In this document: positions 42,853 to 56,000 of the stretch, one piece after another
How positions within the stretch are numbered: the first letter of the stretch is position 1
Layout of the letters: every line of letters begins with the position of its first letter
Assembly: GCA_034620365.1 (NCBI GenBank)
Contig: JAQGEQ010000084.1
Location: 2,170,001-2,234,000 of the forward strand
Direction: 5' to 3'
DNA: 64,000 nt
Origin: Pegea sp. RAD2-039
Lineage: Eukaryota; Chordata; Thaliacea; Salpida; Salpidae
Position numbers and translations under genes: made by a program
The notes under the pieces: model-generated
The model's database searches: none
What the model was told of the DNA's origin: nothing
Seen by the model: the letters and a program-made list of their open reading frames with translations, nothing else

Positions 42853-45800
42853 ATTATTCAAATGAATCTAAAAGCACTTTTTATGTAAAATATAGTAACC
42901 TCAATTTACAAATATAAAAATCAGAAATATAAAAACTAACAAATTTTATAAATCTTAATACATACGAAGTATAAAGGATGTATACAATAATACTAATAAA
43001 AAAAATTAAAATTATTAAAAATAATAAATAAATTAATTAAATAAATAAAAATTTAAACTTTATAAATTTAACTAAAATAATTAAAATTTTTTATTAAAAT
43101 TAACTCCGGGTAAAGCATGAATAGCCTACTATAAGTTTCAAAAGAAACTGTTGATTGTACAACTACCCACAAACCTAACTTAACTATACCAATAACGTAG
43201 TTGTATATGCAGGCAAAATAACGTAAGCAGTAAAAATATTTTTCTTTATTAAAAACAAGAAAAATCAATATTAAATGAATCTGATATTATTTTAAGAAAA
43301 AAACTAAAAAAATACTAAAATTACCACAACTTTACAACATTTATTAATCTAATAAACTCATATATATATTATTTGTCTTAAGTTAGAATTCCACCTATTC
43401 ATACTTTTTTTTTCTTTTAAAGAATCCTTTAGAGTTTTCACAAATTTTTATTTAACAATGAATATTATCATTCAATTCATTGTCAATTTAATCCTAAAAA
43501 TCACTTAGAAAGTTGTATCAATTTTTTAAACAGATATCTTACTTATGAAAACCAGTGTGGCGGACTGATAATCGAAAAGCAATTTTCAAAAAGAATGTCT
43601 CAATACAAAAACACTTTAAATAAAAACTATAGGACGCGTTATACTAAATATCATTAACAATATATTTTGGATTAGGTAAAAACTATTCAGATTATTGGTA
43701 GTTTAAAACAAGATGTACAAATATAACTATTACGACTTATAACTAACTATTACTATTTACAATATAGCTATTACTACTTGTAACTATTACTATTACTACT
43801 ATTACTAGTTATCTAAAATAACTAAAAATAAACAGAGAATATATAAAAGCAGATAAAAGTTTATTAGGAATTGTCTTCTGTTTTGAAAATACAGCATGCG
43901 ACTTTTCTATAAGAGTATGTTAAACAATATAAAAACCTATAAAAAAAAGACTTCTTTTTTAAAACAAACCAAGGAATTATATGCTTGATAAAGATTGACT
44001 TTAAGTTCAACATTTTGTACAAATTTGACTAATTCAAGTACCACAAAAAATAATTTTAGAGATTTTTCCAACAAGACAAAATGTGATTTTTGCCGACCAA
44101 GAAAATATATTCTTAAGTCAGAAACTTGTTATAATTAATGTTTTATGGTGAGTGCAAAACACCCTATATAACTTTTGACAACCAGCAATTACCGATTATA
44201 TATTTAAAATTATACCTTGTACTGTTTAAAAAACAGATAGAAATTATATTATATTCTTTCGTCGACCTTAATGTAATTTCTGAACTAACTCTTAGTTCAA
44301 TGGAAATTTATTTATTTATTTATTACAATAAATGTGAAGGAGGGTGCCTAAAGAGAGCACCTCTCGCTAACACACATTCTCACAAATTAGATCTATTTGA
44401 CGTGTAAACATATGAATTAAAAATACTTAAAATAAATTAACAAACTGAAGTAAAAGTTCTTTTACGTTGAATGAATTTATTTCAGGATTATTTCATTTAC
44501 AGCATTATAGATTTATTAAAAACGTAATTTGTCAAATACTCCACAACAAATGTTACAGCATCAATAACATTTTTACTGATAAAAGTAAATTTACTAAATA
44601 AAAAAATGAAAATAAACAAACAAATTGATAAAAAATAAATAAATATATAAAATTGTTTCGTTTTCTTTTAAAGAATATCTTTGTAAACACCAGCAAGTAT
44701 CCAAAGGGCATTCATTTCCTCTTCACTGCGTCAAGAGTCATTGTTTTCGAAACCTCTTATCGTTAATTGTTTGATCATGTAAATGCTAGCCTAGATGTTT
44801 TCGAAGCTAATTGGCCAGGAAAGACTTCATTATTTGAGATGCAACAACATATTCAGATTTAAAATAAACTTTTTTCATTAAATTAGAAGTTTAATCAGTT
44901 AATGAATGTCTATATTAATTTTTGCAACCTCTTTTTTATGCCAAATACTTGATTTTCTTTCTAAGGTACTTGCAAAGTAAGTTTAAAAGTAAAAATTAAA
45001 TCGTAGTATCAATAAATCATAACAATTTTGTCGTTTTTTCATTCCTGGAGTACCCACGTATCTCCAGATATTAACTTTATTTTTAGCTTTTGCCCTAGTA
45101 CTCAAGGAAAAGACAGTGATTGGCGATGATTTGTCCAGGGCGTCGGTCGGTATCAGATCTTGTTTTCTCCTCCTTTGTCGATCTTATCTGACTTTGACTC
45201 GCAGAGGGTTGACTTCAAGGATTTTCGTAAGTTTCCTTTCTTAGACATCCGTTCGTCAACAAATACAGCTATAAATCCATTCTCTGAGCTAAGCAATCTT
45301 GAAGCATTCCATGAATTCAGCTTTTATGTCCATGTTCGTCAGCATTTTTCAATTTTTTGGTGCCCGGACATCTCTCAAGTCGATTGTAATGTCATCTTAT
45401 ATCAATAGTTGCAGTATTATATAGATTATAATGTGTAGGTGCATTGTTTCTAGTTTGCACTCACCATACCTTTTCTTTGCCCAACTAAACACTTCTAAAG
45501 TGTAATATTTATTGCTTTGTTGAACTCTGCTAGTTCTAAGTCTCTACTCACTGCTAATACTATCGGGTCAATAGCTGTTGCTAACTTCCTTTCTGTAAGC
45601 CAAAACATCCAGCTCAACAAAGCTTCAAACTGCTAGAATGCGAGGCTCCATGGTGACCTCATTTCAAGTTTTCTAACCTAGATAGATATAGTTGTGACCA
45701 CTCTGTCATGACAGAGTACGTCATGGTTTTGTGTCCGACAACAAACTTGCAGGATATAGACAAGCGACTGGCATTTTCTGGACAGCTTCTATCTCGATAT

Positions 45801-48100
45801 TCTTTCTCTTGTTGAATTTTCTCTTGTCAAGAAACTGTTACTTCTAACATGAAGTCGCCCAGATAGACAAGAATCGGTGACCCATTTAGTATCCACTCTG
45901 ATCAGAGTGAATCGTAAGTCCATGCCCGTCGACTTAGCATACACATAGTTTGTTAATCAAGCAGCTAATGATTCATAAGTTTCAAAAGGTCTATCAGCCT
46001 GATGGTTAGCAAGGATTGAAAGATGTTTTGTTTTTATCAGCAAACTGTGTTTTTAAAAGTAAATTTGTTATCAATATACTGTGCGATATAACTCGTGACA
46101 ATATGAAAAGTTAATTAAAGATGAATGATGTATGATAAAATCAATTATCAATCACAAATCTGCTGTTTATTATTTCTTATCAAGCAGGAGAGTCATTTCA
46201 TTGATATAGAGTTTACCTTGAACAAGAAAATTTTTAAGTTTAGAATGAATCAATGTGTGTTCTGATACAATTCATTACTGTAGTTGCTAATTTGATACAT
46301 TTGGCCTAAAGTCATTTGTCTGAAATCATAAGAAAAAGGCTTCTTTAGTGCAAAATGCAATGATGCTGTATCACTAGATTAAGGTTATTTTCTTCACGTC
46401 CTTGAACTCCTCATAATCTTTGATTAGCCCCAGCATGGCAGGTCATGACTTACCATTTAAAATAAGCTTTATAGGTTCAGCTTTGTTTCCAAAGGAGTAA
46501 GACATTTATAGAGTATATATTCTACTATATATTAAGAAAACTGTATTTTTAAGTCTTTACTGTAACTGTATTAGATTAGGATGTGTACCTCCTAAAACCA
46601 GAGCTATCATCAACCTAATCATTAAAGAGCTTTAACCATGACATAATAGCTTGACTGTTTGATGAAAGTTTTGATTAACTATCAGCTTTCCCTAAATAAA
46701 AATTATTAAAATTTATTGATAAGAATAAACAACATTGACAACTGTTTGAAATCAGAGTATCATATCTTATGCTTCCATCAAAACCTCAAAAAATCTAAAC
46801 TTTTAATTGCAAAAATTATTTGTTTAATAAAGGGTTAGTAATAAGTATAAAATGGCAACTATGACCATGAGATGTAAATATTATATAAATCAAACAAGTC
46901 TTACTCACAGTTTGAAAAAATCCATCAATTCTAACTATTTAATGAAATCTACCAACAGCTATCTGCTATAAAGACCTACTTTAACTTTTCTAAACAATTT
47001 TCTTTTTCATTTTAAACTAACATTTGCTAGGTAAGAAAAAAGGGAATGAAATATTCTAAAAGTATTTTTAAAATTTATTTAAAACTATTTTGAGAAAGCT
47101 GCATATGACTGATTATTTCTTTGAACTTTCTTATTTTATGAATTTTATAATATTATAAAACTGTCTTTGAAAGAATTGCAAAGTTGAAATAAAAAGTACA
47201 AATATGGAAATTATGTAATGCAAAAACAGAGCAATAAATCTGATAATCAAATATATTATATTTAAGAGAATAGCTAATTACAAGTTAATTTTTGAAAAAA
47301 ATAAGTGTTTAATGTCTAAACTTATTTAGTTTCTTGCATTAAACATTTTTTCAATTTACTTAAATTTTTTTAGACGTTTTTAACATTTTTTGACAGAACT
47401 TTGTTTAAAAATTCCATAATGTCATCTACTGCAAACTTGATTCAACACCAGCTTCTTTTAAGCAAAAAGTCTAAATAAGCTACTTCTAAACAACGCTTTA
47501 TTATTTGTAAAGATAGTGATTCGTTAAACTTTATTCAAATTATTAAGGCGACTGACAACAGCGATATGACACTAACGGTACTCGCTACCTACAACTAGTA
47601 TGTTACCAAATAACAACGGTGTATACCAGAATGACGCTTAACACATTTACGTCAGCGGAAAAATGCTTTAATGTTATACCACTTTATTCAAAGGGAGCTT
47701 TTGCATCAGTAACAAAATGGGAAAAATGAAAATAAGGAAAATGAGTATGAAATTGAATTAAAGTATTTATGTTGGCATGAATCAGAAAGTTGCAAATCAA
47801 ACTTACTTTATGAGAAAGAAGACTTGAAAATACAAAGAAATACTAGTGAACATCTCGTTGTCACTTTTTGCTTAAATGATCACGCACAACAAGAATTGTA
47901 AAATAGAAATTGAGATGTTTTTCAAGAATGAAGCCAAATTATGGTGTGATTGAGATGATAATAATTATATAATGTCAACGAGCTTAAAAATTTATTCAAA
48001 AACCTTTATTCTAAAATCTCTTGGTATATTAAAAGAAAAAACCTTGATCATCCGCTTGAACAAACTTCATAAAATTTGAGCGATTGGTTTGCTCTTGGCA
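42853..48100. other. Long AT-rich stretch without a confident gene
   Basis: Simple A/T tracts dominate around 42960-43080. An imperfect (ACT/ATT)n microsatellite lies at 43725-43812. A short G/C-bearing fold (GGTGC...GCACC) occurs near 44344-44362. The section 45050-45960 is less AT-rich and contains an 82-codon plus-strand frame (45160-45408) with no recognised similarity; it may be an eroded repeat. No tRNA or conserved coding exon was found. Confidence 0.5.
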
Positions 48101-48504
48101 GTTGTGGTTTCTATGTTGGGCAAGGACTTATTCAGAAAATGAAAACATTCGTTGAGAATGGTGAATCTCAAAAATTAGAATCAAAATTAGGTATAAATGA
48201 TGATTTGTAAATTGGTTTTATTCTTCTAACAAACTCTAAAGTTTTCAATTCATATTACCGTTTTGATTACTTGATGAAAATCCACCAGAAGATACTACAA
48301 GACAAATAAGTTTGAGTTATTCAGGTGGGAAAATTAGAGTGAATCTAAGTACGATAAACTCATCATTTACACCACAACAAGATCAGCAAAGATGATTTTA
48401 AGTAAATTGTCTTATTTATTCTGAGAAATCTTACTGAAAGAAGTTGTAGTTTACCGGATAAAAATGTGTATGATAGAAATGAGAGAAATAGTTGACTTAA
48501 TCAG
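48101..48504 (+). repeat. Dispersed gene-fragment repeat, copy B
   Basis: An upstream block to 48160 encodes SCGFYVGQGLIQKMKTFVEN (open, with acceptor-like GGCAG before it). A 128-nt GT-AG intron follows (48161-48288). The next block, 48289-48395, encodes EDTTRQISLSYSGGKIRV and NLSTINSSFTPQQDQQR, then TGA. Compared with copy A it keeps the upstream frame but has TGA where copy A has TGG. Similarity beyond the exons, including the intron, shows a genomic duplication rather than a processed copy. The family is not recognised. Confidence 0.65.
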
Positions 48505-50018
48505 TTTGGAACAAACCTAAAGCATCAGAGATAAGTTTAATATGAAGCTTAGGTTAATGATAAACACATTTATATTCTCCTAATTCCATCCACACTTATA
48601 TTTATCTAATTTGCATAACATAACACAAAGTAGACATTACAGTCGATTTTTTGTTTGAGAAATTATAATATTTTAAAGTTATGTTTATAAGAAATTAAGT
48701 CATAAATTTACCAGCATTTTGAAGATTATTTCCATTAATTTTAATCAGTAAAATTTTAAATTCTTAAAAAGAAAACTTGAAAATCATGAATTTTACAACT
48801 AAAAAAATAAATATCACAATTGTTAAATACATTTCATATTTGAAACTCTGTTTTTAAAGTCTTTTACAAAGACTTTCTTGCTTTACTTATTCACCTTGAA
48901 ATATTTCACTTTAACCAAATAATGAATGTAAAAGGCAGTTGTACAAATATTGATTTGTAATTTGACAATCTCATTGTTCTTTTCAAACTGTTTCTTGAAT
49001 ATTATTGAACTACTTTTATAACAAACATGTCAAACCAGCTGAAAACTTTTAAATTTATTACTCATTACCAAGTTTATCAAACTATCCTAAAAAATTTATT
49101 CATTTTTATACTAATATGTTGAGAAGTTAGACATCATAAATTAGATTTATTCATATTTTGTAAATACTATTTTATTAAAAAGATGATTTAATGACAATAT
49201 TTTTCTTTATTGCAAAAATTAAGCCAATCATAACTGCTCATCAAAATATAGACTGATTAATTAATTAAAATAGTTTCTTTTTATTAAACTACAAAAACGT
49301 GTTCTTTTTAACTAGTCATCTTGATAAGATACATAGCCATTGTTCTTCGAAAACTTCAGAAAAAATTATATAAAATATCTTAAAATTTATTCTTAGATTT
49401 TGCAACGTAACTTTTAATAGCAAATGTTATTTGTAACAAATTTTTTCAATCTAATCTTACCTAATTTATGTATTTTCTTTCTGATATATATTTGTTTACT
49501 CAGATATCATAAACATCCAAGTTAAAAAATTTCAAACTTAATTACTAAGATATAATTTTGTTTCTACTTTTATTAAAACAAATACAATTAAGCATTTTTC
49601 TATTCAAATCGCAACAGTTTATATAATTTCAGCTAACTTCTTTGCTAACTTGCATTACAGTGTATTGAATAAGAGGACGGAAAGTAAGGTTTTTTTGAAA
49701 TTACAAAATTGTTTCTCAATTAAACATCAATATTGTGTAAATATACAAACCAACTAAGCAGTAAACAAAGTTTGTTTAAAATAAGTATGTACACGAGGTT
49801 ATATGAAAAGATGTTTGTAATAAAGACTACATAAAAGTTCTACACAGTGATAGAAGGTTAAAAAACTGCGATTCAGATATAGAAAAGATATAACTAAACT
49901 TTTCAGGGCATACACTTATAAGAAGGGATTAATCAGATGAAATGTTAGGGCAAGGTAAAATCTTTAACAGAACTTTGATAAAATTAGAATCTCTGTTAGG
50001 ATAGAAGATTAGTTACTT
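48505..50018. other. Downstream flank of rootletin, AT-rich
   Basis: It contains the rootletin 3' UTR; minus-strand AATAAA signals occur within several hundred bases. Nothing else is seen. Confidence 0.5.
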
Positions 50019-53000
50019 CTACTTGTTACTTCTTTGTGTTCTAGGCTGCCTTCTTCTTATTTCTTGTGCTAGTTGATCTTTTACAGTCGCCACCTGGGAA
50101 CAAAAACGTCAATTTTTATTTGTTCATCTTTTGTATTCGTACCTGTTCTTCAAGACCCTTCACGCGTTGTCGATGAGCCCTTTCTCTTGCCTCCAGTGTT
50201 CTTTCGGATTGTATTTGTGCTGTTCTTAATCTTTCAATTTCCAATTCTGACTCTTGTCGATGCCTACTACTCATTTCAATCAACCTTTTTGCGTTCGATT
50301 GTTCCGTATCCGACAATTGCTGTTGCATCGCCTGCCACAATCAACAAACTTTTATTTAATTCTTACCAACATCCAGAACTTACTTGTATAGTCTTTCGTG
50401 AATCTTCTAGCTCCAGTTCCAAATCACGCACCGACCGATCAAGAACTCCTTTATCTTCAACAAGTCTCATGGATTCTTCTTCAGTCTTTAGACGTTCTCT
50501 TTCCACCTTTTATTTATTTTATGTTTTGATTGAACTTAGGTTTCAAATAGTCTCACTTTATCAAGAGTCTTTTGAAGAGCGTTTTTGTCTTTTTCTAGAC
50601 GAACAGCTCCGCGCTGAGTCTCCCGTTTTTCTGAATCTAATTGAGCGATTGCTCTTTGTAATCCAGTGATTCGTTCTTGCAGCACTCGTTTTTCTTCTTG
50701 TAGTTTATCGATTCTTTCTAAGGCGCTTGATTCTGACTGCTGACGCTGAGCGCACACCTACAGCCATCACTCAAGTTTCAACTCTGCAAACAGGACTCCA
50801 AACTCTTACTTGTTGCAAATCTTTCAGTTGATTTTCAACTTCACTTCTTCGGACTTCGCAATCTTCCAACTCATGGGTAGTTGAGTGAAGACGCTCTTGA
50901 AGATTATTGTTTTGCTTCTTAAGATCACCTGCAGATTGTCTATTTGCCTGAAGTCGCTCCTTCAAACAAAATCCGATCAAATCAACTGAATAGTGCGGAA
51001 GATATTCACCTGTAACACTCTACGATCGTGCTCTGAAGCCGTAAGTATCTTTTGCAATTGAGTAATCTTCTCAGTGAGTGATTGTGTTGCAGCTTCCTTC
51101 TCACACATCGAAAGAGAAAGAGATTGAAGCTAATTTAGAGATAAAAATTTGTTGATGATGCTTGGAACGCATCTTTGACTTACTTTATCTTTCAACTGAC
51201 TTTCACCTTCCTCAGTTTTAGCGAGAGCGTTACTTAAACGATCAATTGTGAGTTGTAGTGAAGTACATTTGCTTTCAAGATCTTGTATCTTAGATTGAAG
51301 ACTCACAGATCGTTCATGCAGGACCTTATGAACAGTTCAGATACATTTCTAAGCTCACAAAGAGAACTTACTTGATTGGTTGTTTCTTTATCGTTTTGAG
51401 CCAACTTCATCCTCTGAAGATCGCCTTCAAGTGATCTGCGAGCGAGCTCCAATTTTGTGGCTCTTTGTTCCGAGATATCAAAAGCATCTTTCAACTTTCG
51501 CCGATCTCCTTCACTCTTAGCAGCTAGCGCTTTCATTTTGTTGATTTTATCCTGACCAAAAGCGATTTTATAGGAAGTTAATAGAAATGAAATGAGGTTT
51601 TTACTTGAAGTATTCTTCGTTCGGTTTCATTATTCTGTTGACTTCTTTCCAATTGAGCTAACTTTTCACTCATACTCTTCTGCTCTCGCTCATTTCTTCG
51701 GATCGTTTCTTCTTGTAGCATCAACGCCGTCTGAGCGGATGCTAATCTTCCATGAGCTCCCCTTTTACCTTCTTCTGCTTCTCCAAGAGATTTCTGAAGT
51801 TGCTGAAGTCTTTGGTTAACTCGATCTCTATCTGCTTCCATCTCCATCAACTTCAATTCAAAGTTCATTTAGATCAATCCAAATCTTCTCAACTTTACCT
51901 GTCGCGTCACATTTGAAACTTCAATCTTTGAGTCATCTCTTTCACGTTGAGTGTCCTTCAACTCTTGCAAAAAGTCTCGCAGAGCTGCTCTTACAACCTC
52001 TGGATCAATATCTTGAACCAATTGTTCCGAACGTCTTTAAGAGAAAGATTAAGAATAAGATCTTTTTAATAAAAATACTCACGTAGGTGATGAAGATCGG
52101 ATGAAGCTAGGAGACATGCTTCTATTACGGTCTGGTGAACCAGTAGTTGGTATTGGGGTACCTTTTCCGTCTGTAGTGGTCGTGAAAGTGTTGTCATAAC
52201 CTTTGCCAGGTGAGCATGATCGTCTGTAAGTCTCAATGTTACTCTATGAAGTCATCAATTGAAAATTATCAACCTTCCTGGTGATGGTGATGGTGATCTG
52301 TATCCTCTCATTGGACTCATTGTTCTTCCGAGTCGGGATATTCCGAGTGTGCGACGAAGCGCGCTGTGCAAACTCGCCAGCTTAAACTCAACATCACGCT
52401 TCATTGCTGAAACGAATTGAGGTTAACTTATCATTTACAATATGACTCTTTCTACCTTCAATCTTAACCATCTCATTTTCGAGTCCGTTAACACGACCTT
52501 CAGAAGCAGATAACTTCATCTTGTGATCAGCTAACTCTTCATCCAATGAGTCAATCTTGCATTCAAGCGCACGGATATCACTTTTTTGCTTCTTTGACAA
52601 AGTGTGGCACTCCGCTAATTGCTCTAAGTAGTCTCGTTCTTTTGCTCGTAACTCCTCGTCCAGCTCGGAGAGTTTGCGCGATAGTAAAGAGTTCTGTAAG
52701 GATCATATCATCAGATACTTTAAAATTTATCTTTATCAAGGTCACCTCTTTAAGAGCTTGTTCTTTACTTGCTTCTGTTGCCACAATCTTTTGTTTCAAT
52801 CCGAACGACTCTCTTCTAGCTTCTTCTTCCTTTTCTTCATCTGCGGACACTCGGTTCTGAAGTTCTTCAACTTCTTTCGACTTTTTATTCTTCTCACTAT
52901 CCAGCATCTTCACCTAAATTCGATCATTTATCAAATATGAAGTCTTTATTCAAATCGTACTTGTCTGCGCAGCTCTTGAAGCTCTCTTCTTGTTTCTAAT

Positions 53001-56000
53001 CTACTTCTTTCAACTTCTCGAAGACTAGCTCGAAGATCTCCGTTTTCTTTTTGATTAGAGCTCCTACTTTCATCCAACACTGCGATCTTTTGCTCTTTCT
53101 CTTCATTTGCCCTCTAGCGGAAAGAGTTATCATCTACTCATGTTCAGTGAGCTTTCATCGAATCACCTTCAACACAATCCTTTCTTGTTCTGCCCTCTTC
53201 ACTTGAGTTCTCAATTCTTCATTTGCTTTTATCACTGTCGTCTTCTCATGAATCTCTCCGTTTATGTTTCTCTTTAATTCCAGATTTTCTTTACGCTGTC
53301 GGTCACGCGCCTCTTCTGTTTCTCGAACTTTTCTTTGGGCTTCAATCAAATCGCGTCTTACTCCGTCTCTTGCGTCTTCGCACATCCTCAATTGAAGTTT
53401 TAACTCTTCAACCTGGAAGACAAAGATCAAAACAAATCCCTAACAAGGTCTCGGGACAAACCTCTTTCAGAGCAGCTTCCCGCATTGCATGAACTTGCTT
53501 GCAAGCTTCATTTACGTTCTTGATCTCACGCTCATGAGCTTCTGTTGTCAACTCAAATTGAGTTCTAAAGTCTTTCAGCTCCTCACTGATTTGATTGATG
53601 GTGTTCTGCAAAGATAAATCTTTCATCTGCATCTGATGCTCACATCTCATCACTTACTCTATCTTTTTCTTGTTGGCTGTTTGACTGTCTTCGCAACTTT
53701 TCCAAGTCGCTTTCTAGATCTTCGACGATCTGAAGAGCGTTATTGAGTTTCTCTTGAAGAGCGTTCTTCTCTGTTTCTTTCATACATAGAGCTTGTTGTT
53801 TTTCTGCTTCAGCCATAATCAGAGCTTCATTGTGTTCCTAATAAATCGTTCAGAGATCAACGCAAAGATATTAGAGGTAAACAAAAGTTTGATTATTTGA
53901 TTATTTGAATAGAGAATAATTTAGAGATTTTTCCAGTAATTATAAAGCAAATATTTGATATTTTTTCTGATAAATTAAATAGTTTAAATCTTAAATTGAT
54001 TTTCGTTGAACAAACATTTAAAATAAAAAAAAATCAGATCAAATTAAAAAGTTTTAATAAAATAAATCAAACAATCAAGTTGAAAGTTAAACAAATTTAG
54101 CTCTGGACATATATTTGATTATTCTTCTAATAAAGAAAAATGCTTTAAAAATTTAAATTAAAAAGTAAATATTGATTACCTGACTCATAGCTTCTATCTC
54201 ATCATTTAACTCTTGCTTCTCTGTTTCATACTTCGCGACCAACTCTTCTTTTTCCTGGGTACATGAATGCAGCAATTCATCTTTTTCTGATTGTAACTCG
54301 AGTCTCAAAGTTTCCTGCAAATTTTTATTTTAACTTTGAATGTAATTTTCAGATATCACAGACTTTCTCTCTTGCGGCTTTTTCAATATCTTCTTCATGA
54401 GCTTGCTGCTCTGTTTTCAGAGCAACCTGTGACTCTCTCTCCTGTTGAATCATACTCTGATTTTGTAGTTGCAAATCTCTTTGTAATTTTTCATTGTCAA
54501 CTTCCATTTCTTTTCTAACTCGACCAATTTCAACTAAAAACGAAAAAAGATAACTCAATTGTAACATCGAACTCTCTCACCTTGTAAAGCTTCATTTTTC
54601 ATCAAAGCATTTTGGTTAACTTCTTCCAGTTGTTCTTTCTTTGCAAGAAGAGTAGTAGCATTTGATTGAGCATCAAACAAGTTTGTTTCTAAAGCTTCTT
54701 TATCAGATCTAAAAAGAAGAAATGAAGAAAAGATATTGAAAAGATCACTGCACCTTAGTCCAGCTATCTCTTCCGATAAACTTCTATTTTCTCTTTCAGT
54801 TGAAGTCAGTTGGACGATCAAATTTGCTTTTTCTTTTGCAAGCTCTTCCTTCTCTTTAGCTAACTTCCCGTTGAAATCATTCAGACGACTATTATCTTCT
54901 TCACTTCTTGAAAGATCTTCCTCTAAAGCAGCTTTTTGTCGACTTGTCTACAAGAAAAGCAATCAAATATTGCTTCCATATGACGTCATCAGCTCACTTG
55001 TCCGAGAGTATCAGTTAGTTCAGCTTTTTCTCGATGAATCTGCATAAGATCTTGCTCCAACTTTTCTCGACTTTGCTCTGTCAAGATGAGACTGTGATCT
55101 AATCCTGCTTTCTCGTTGTGTAGATCCATCTTTTCCTGCTCTGTCTTGATCAGTTCTGCTCGAATTGAATCTTTCTCGAGAGCAAGATCATGTTTAGCGG
55201 CTCCCAGAGCTGAAAATTTCTCTTCCATCTGAGATTATGTAGTAAGATCAGAAAGAGAATAACTTGATATCAATGTCTACCTCTCCGATCACTTTGTATA
55301 ATTCCACTTTATCTTGACCTAAACCTTCGTTCAGAGCCTGCATCTTTGCTAAGTGATCTCTTAGGCTCGATTCTTCAGTTTTCAGTTTGTTCAATGATAA
55401 TTCCATTTCAGCATTTGCACTTTCAACCTTCATCAAGTTCAAACTCAACTTCCAGAAGAAAATTAAATTTAACTGACCTTCGAAAGAGCTTCAACAACTT
55501 CGGACTTTTCTGCTTCCATTATCTCCTTTTCAAGGATCGCTCGATTCAAAGTTTCTTTTACAGTGACTAGTTGCTCCCGGAGTGAAGATTGTTTTCCATC
55601 CATGCTGTCTACTGTAGACTTCCTGCTCACAAAACTAATTAGATGACTTCATAACTATTATCAACTTACCCTCGTTCAAGTTCTTTCTCCTTACGAATAA
55701 GATCTTTGACAAGATCTTCTTTCTCATCTTCTAGATTATCCCGGACTCGTTGCAACTCAGTGTTAGCAGCCTGCAAACGCTCCTTCTCGCTCAAAAGAGT
55801 TTCAATTCGTCCTTGGAGGTTTTCGCGCTCTTTACCCATTTCATGCTTTTCACTGTTATATTTCAATTTCTATTTTGTTTAATCCAAAACCGCAAAAAGC
55901 CATTTTCACCTTCCAACAACTTCAGCGCTTGATTTGTAGCGATAAGCATCGCGCTTTGCATCATCTTTTGCTCTTGTTGTAGTGTCCAAGTCTTCTCGAA

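Noticed and set aside
45160-45408. 82-codon plus-strand frame in the long gap
   Set aside because: No recognised family, no supported splice partners and neighbouring frames full of stops; left as an unresolved eroded repeat.
50073-50669. 198-codon plus-strand open frame
   Set aside because: It lies opposite the last rootletin exons, whose coding potential and family match on the minus strand are unambiguous.
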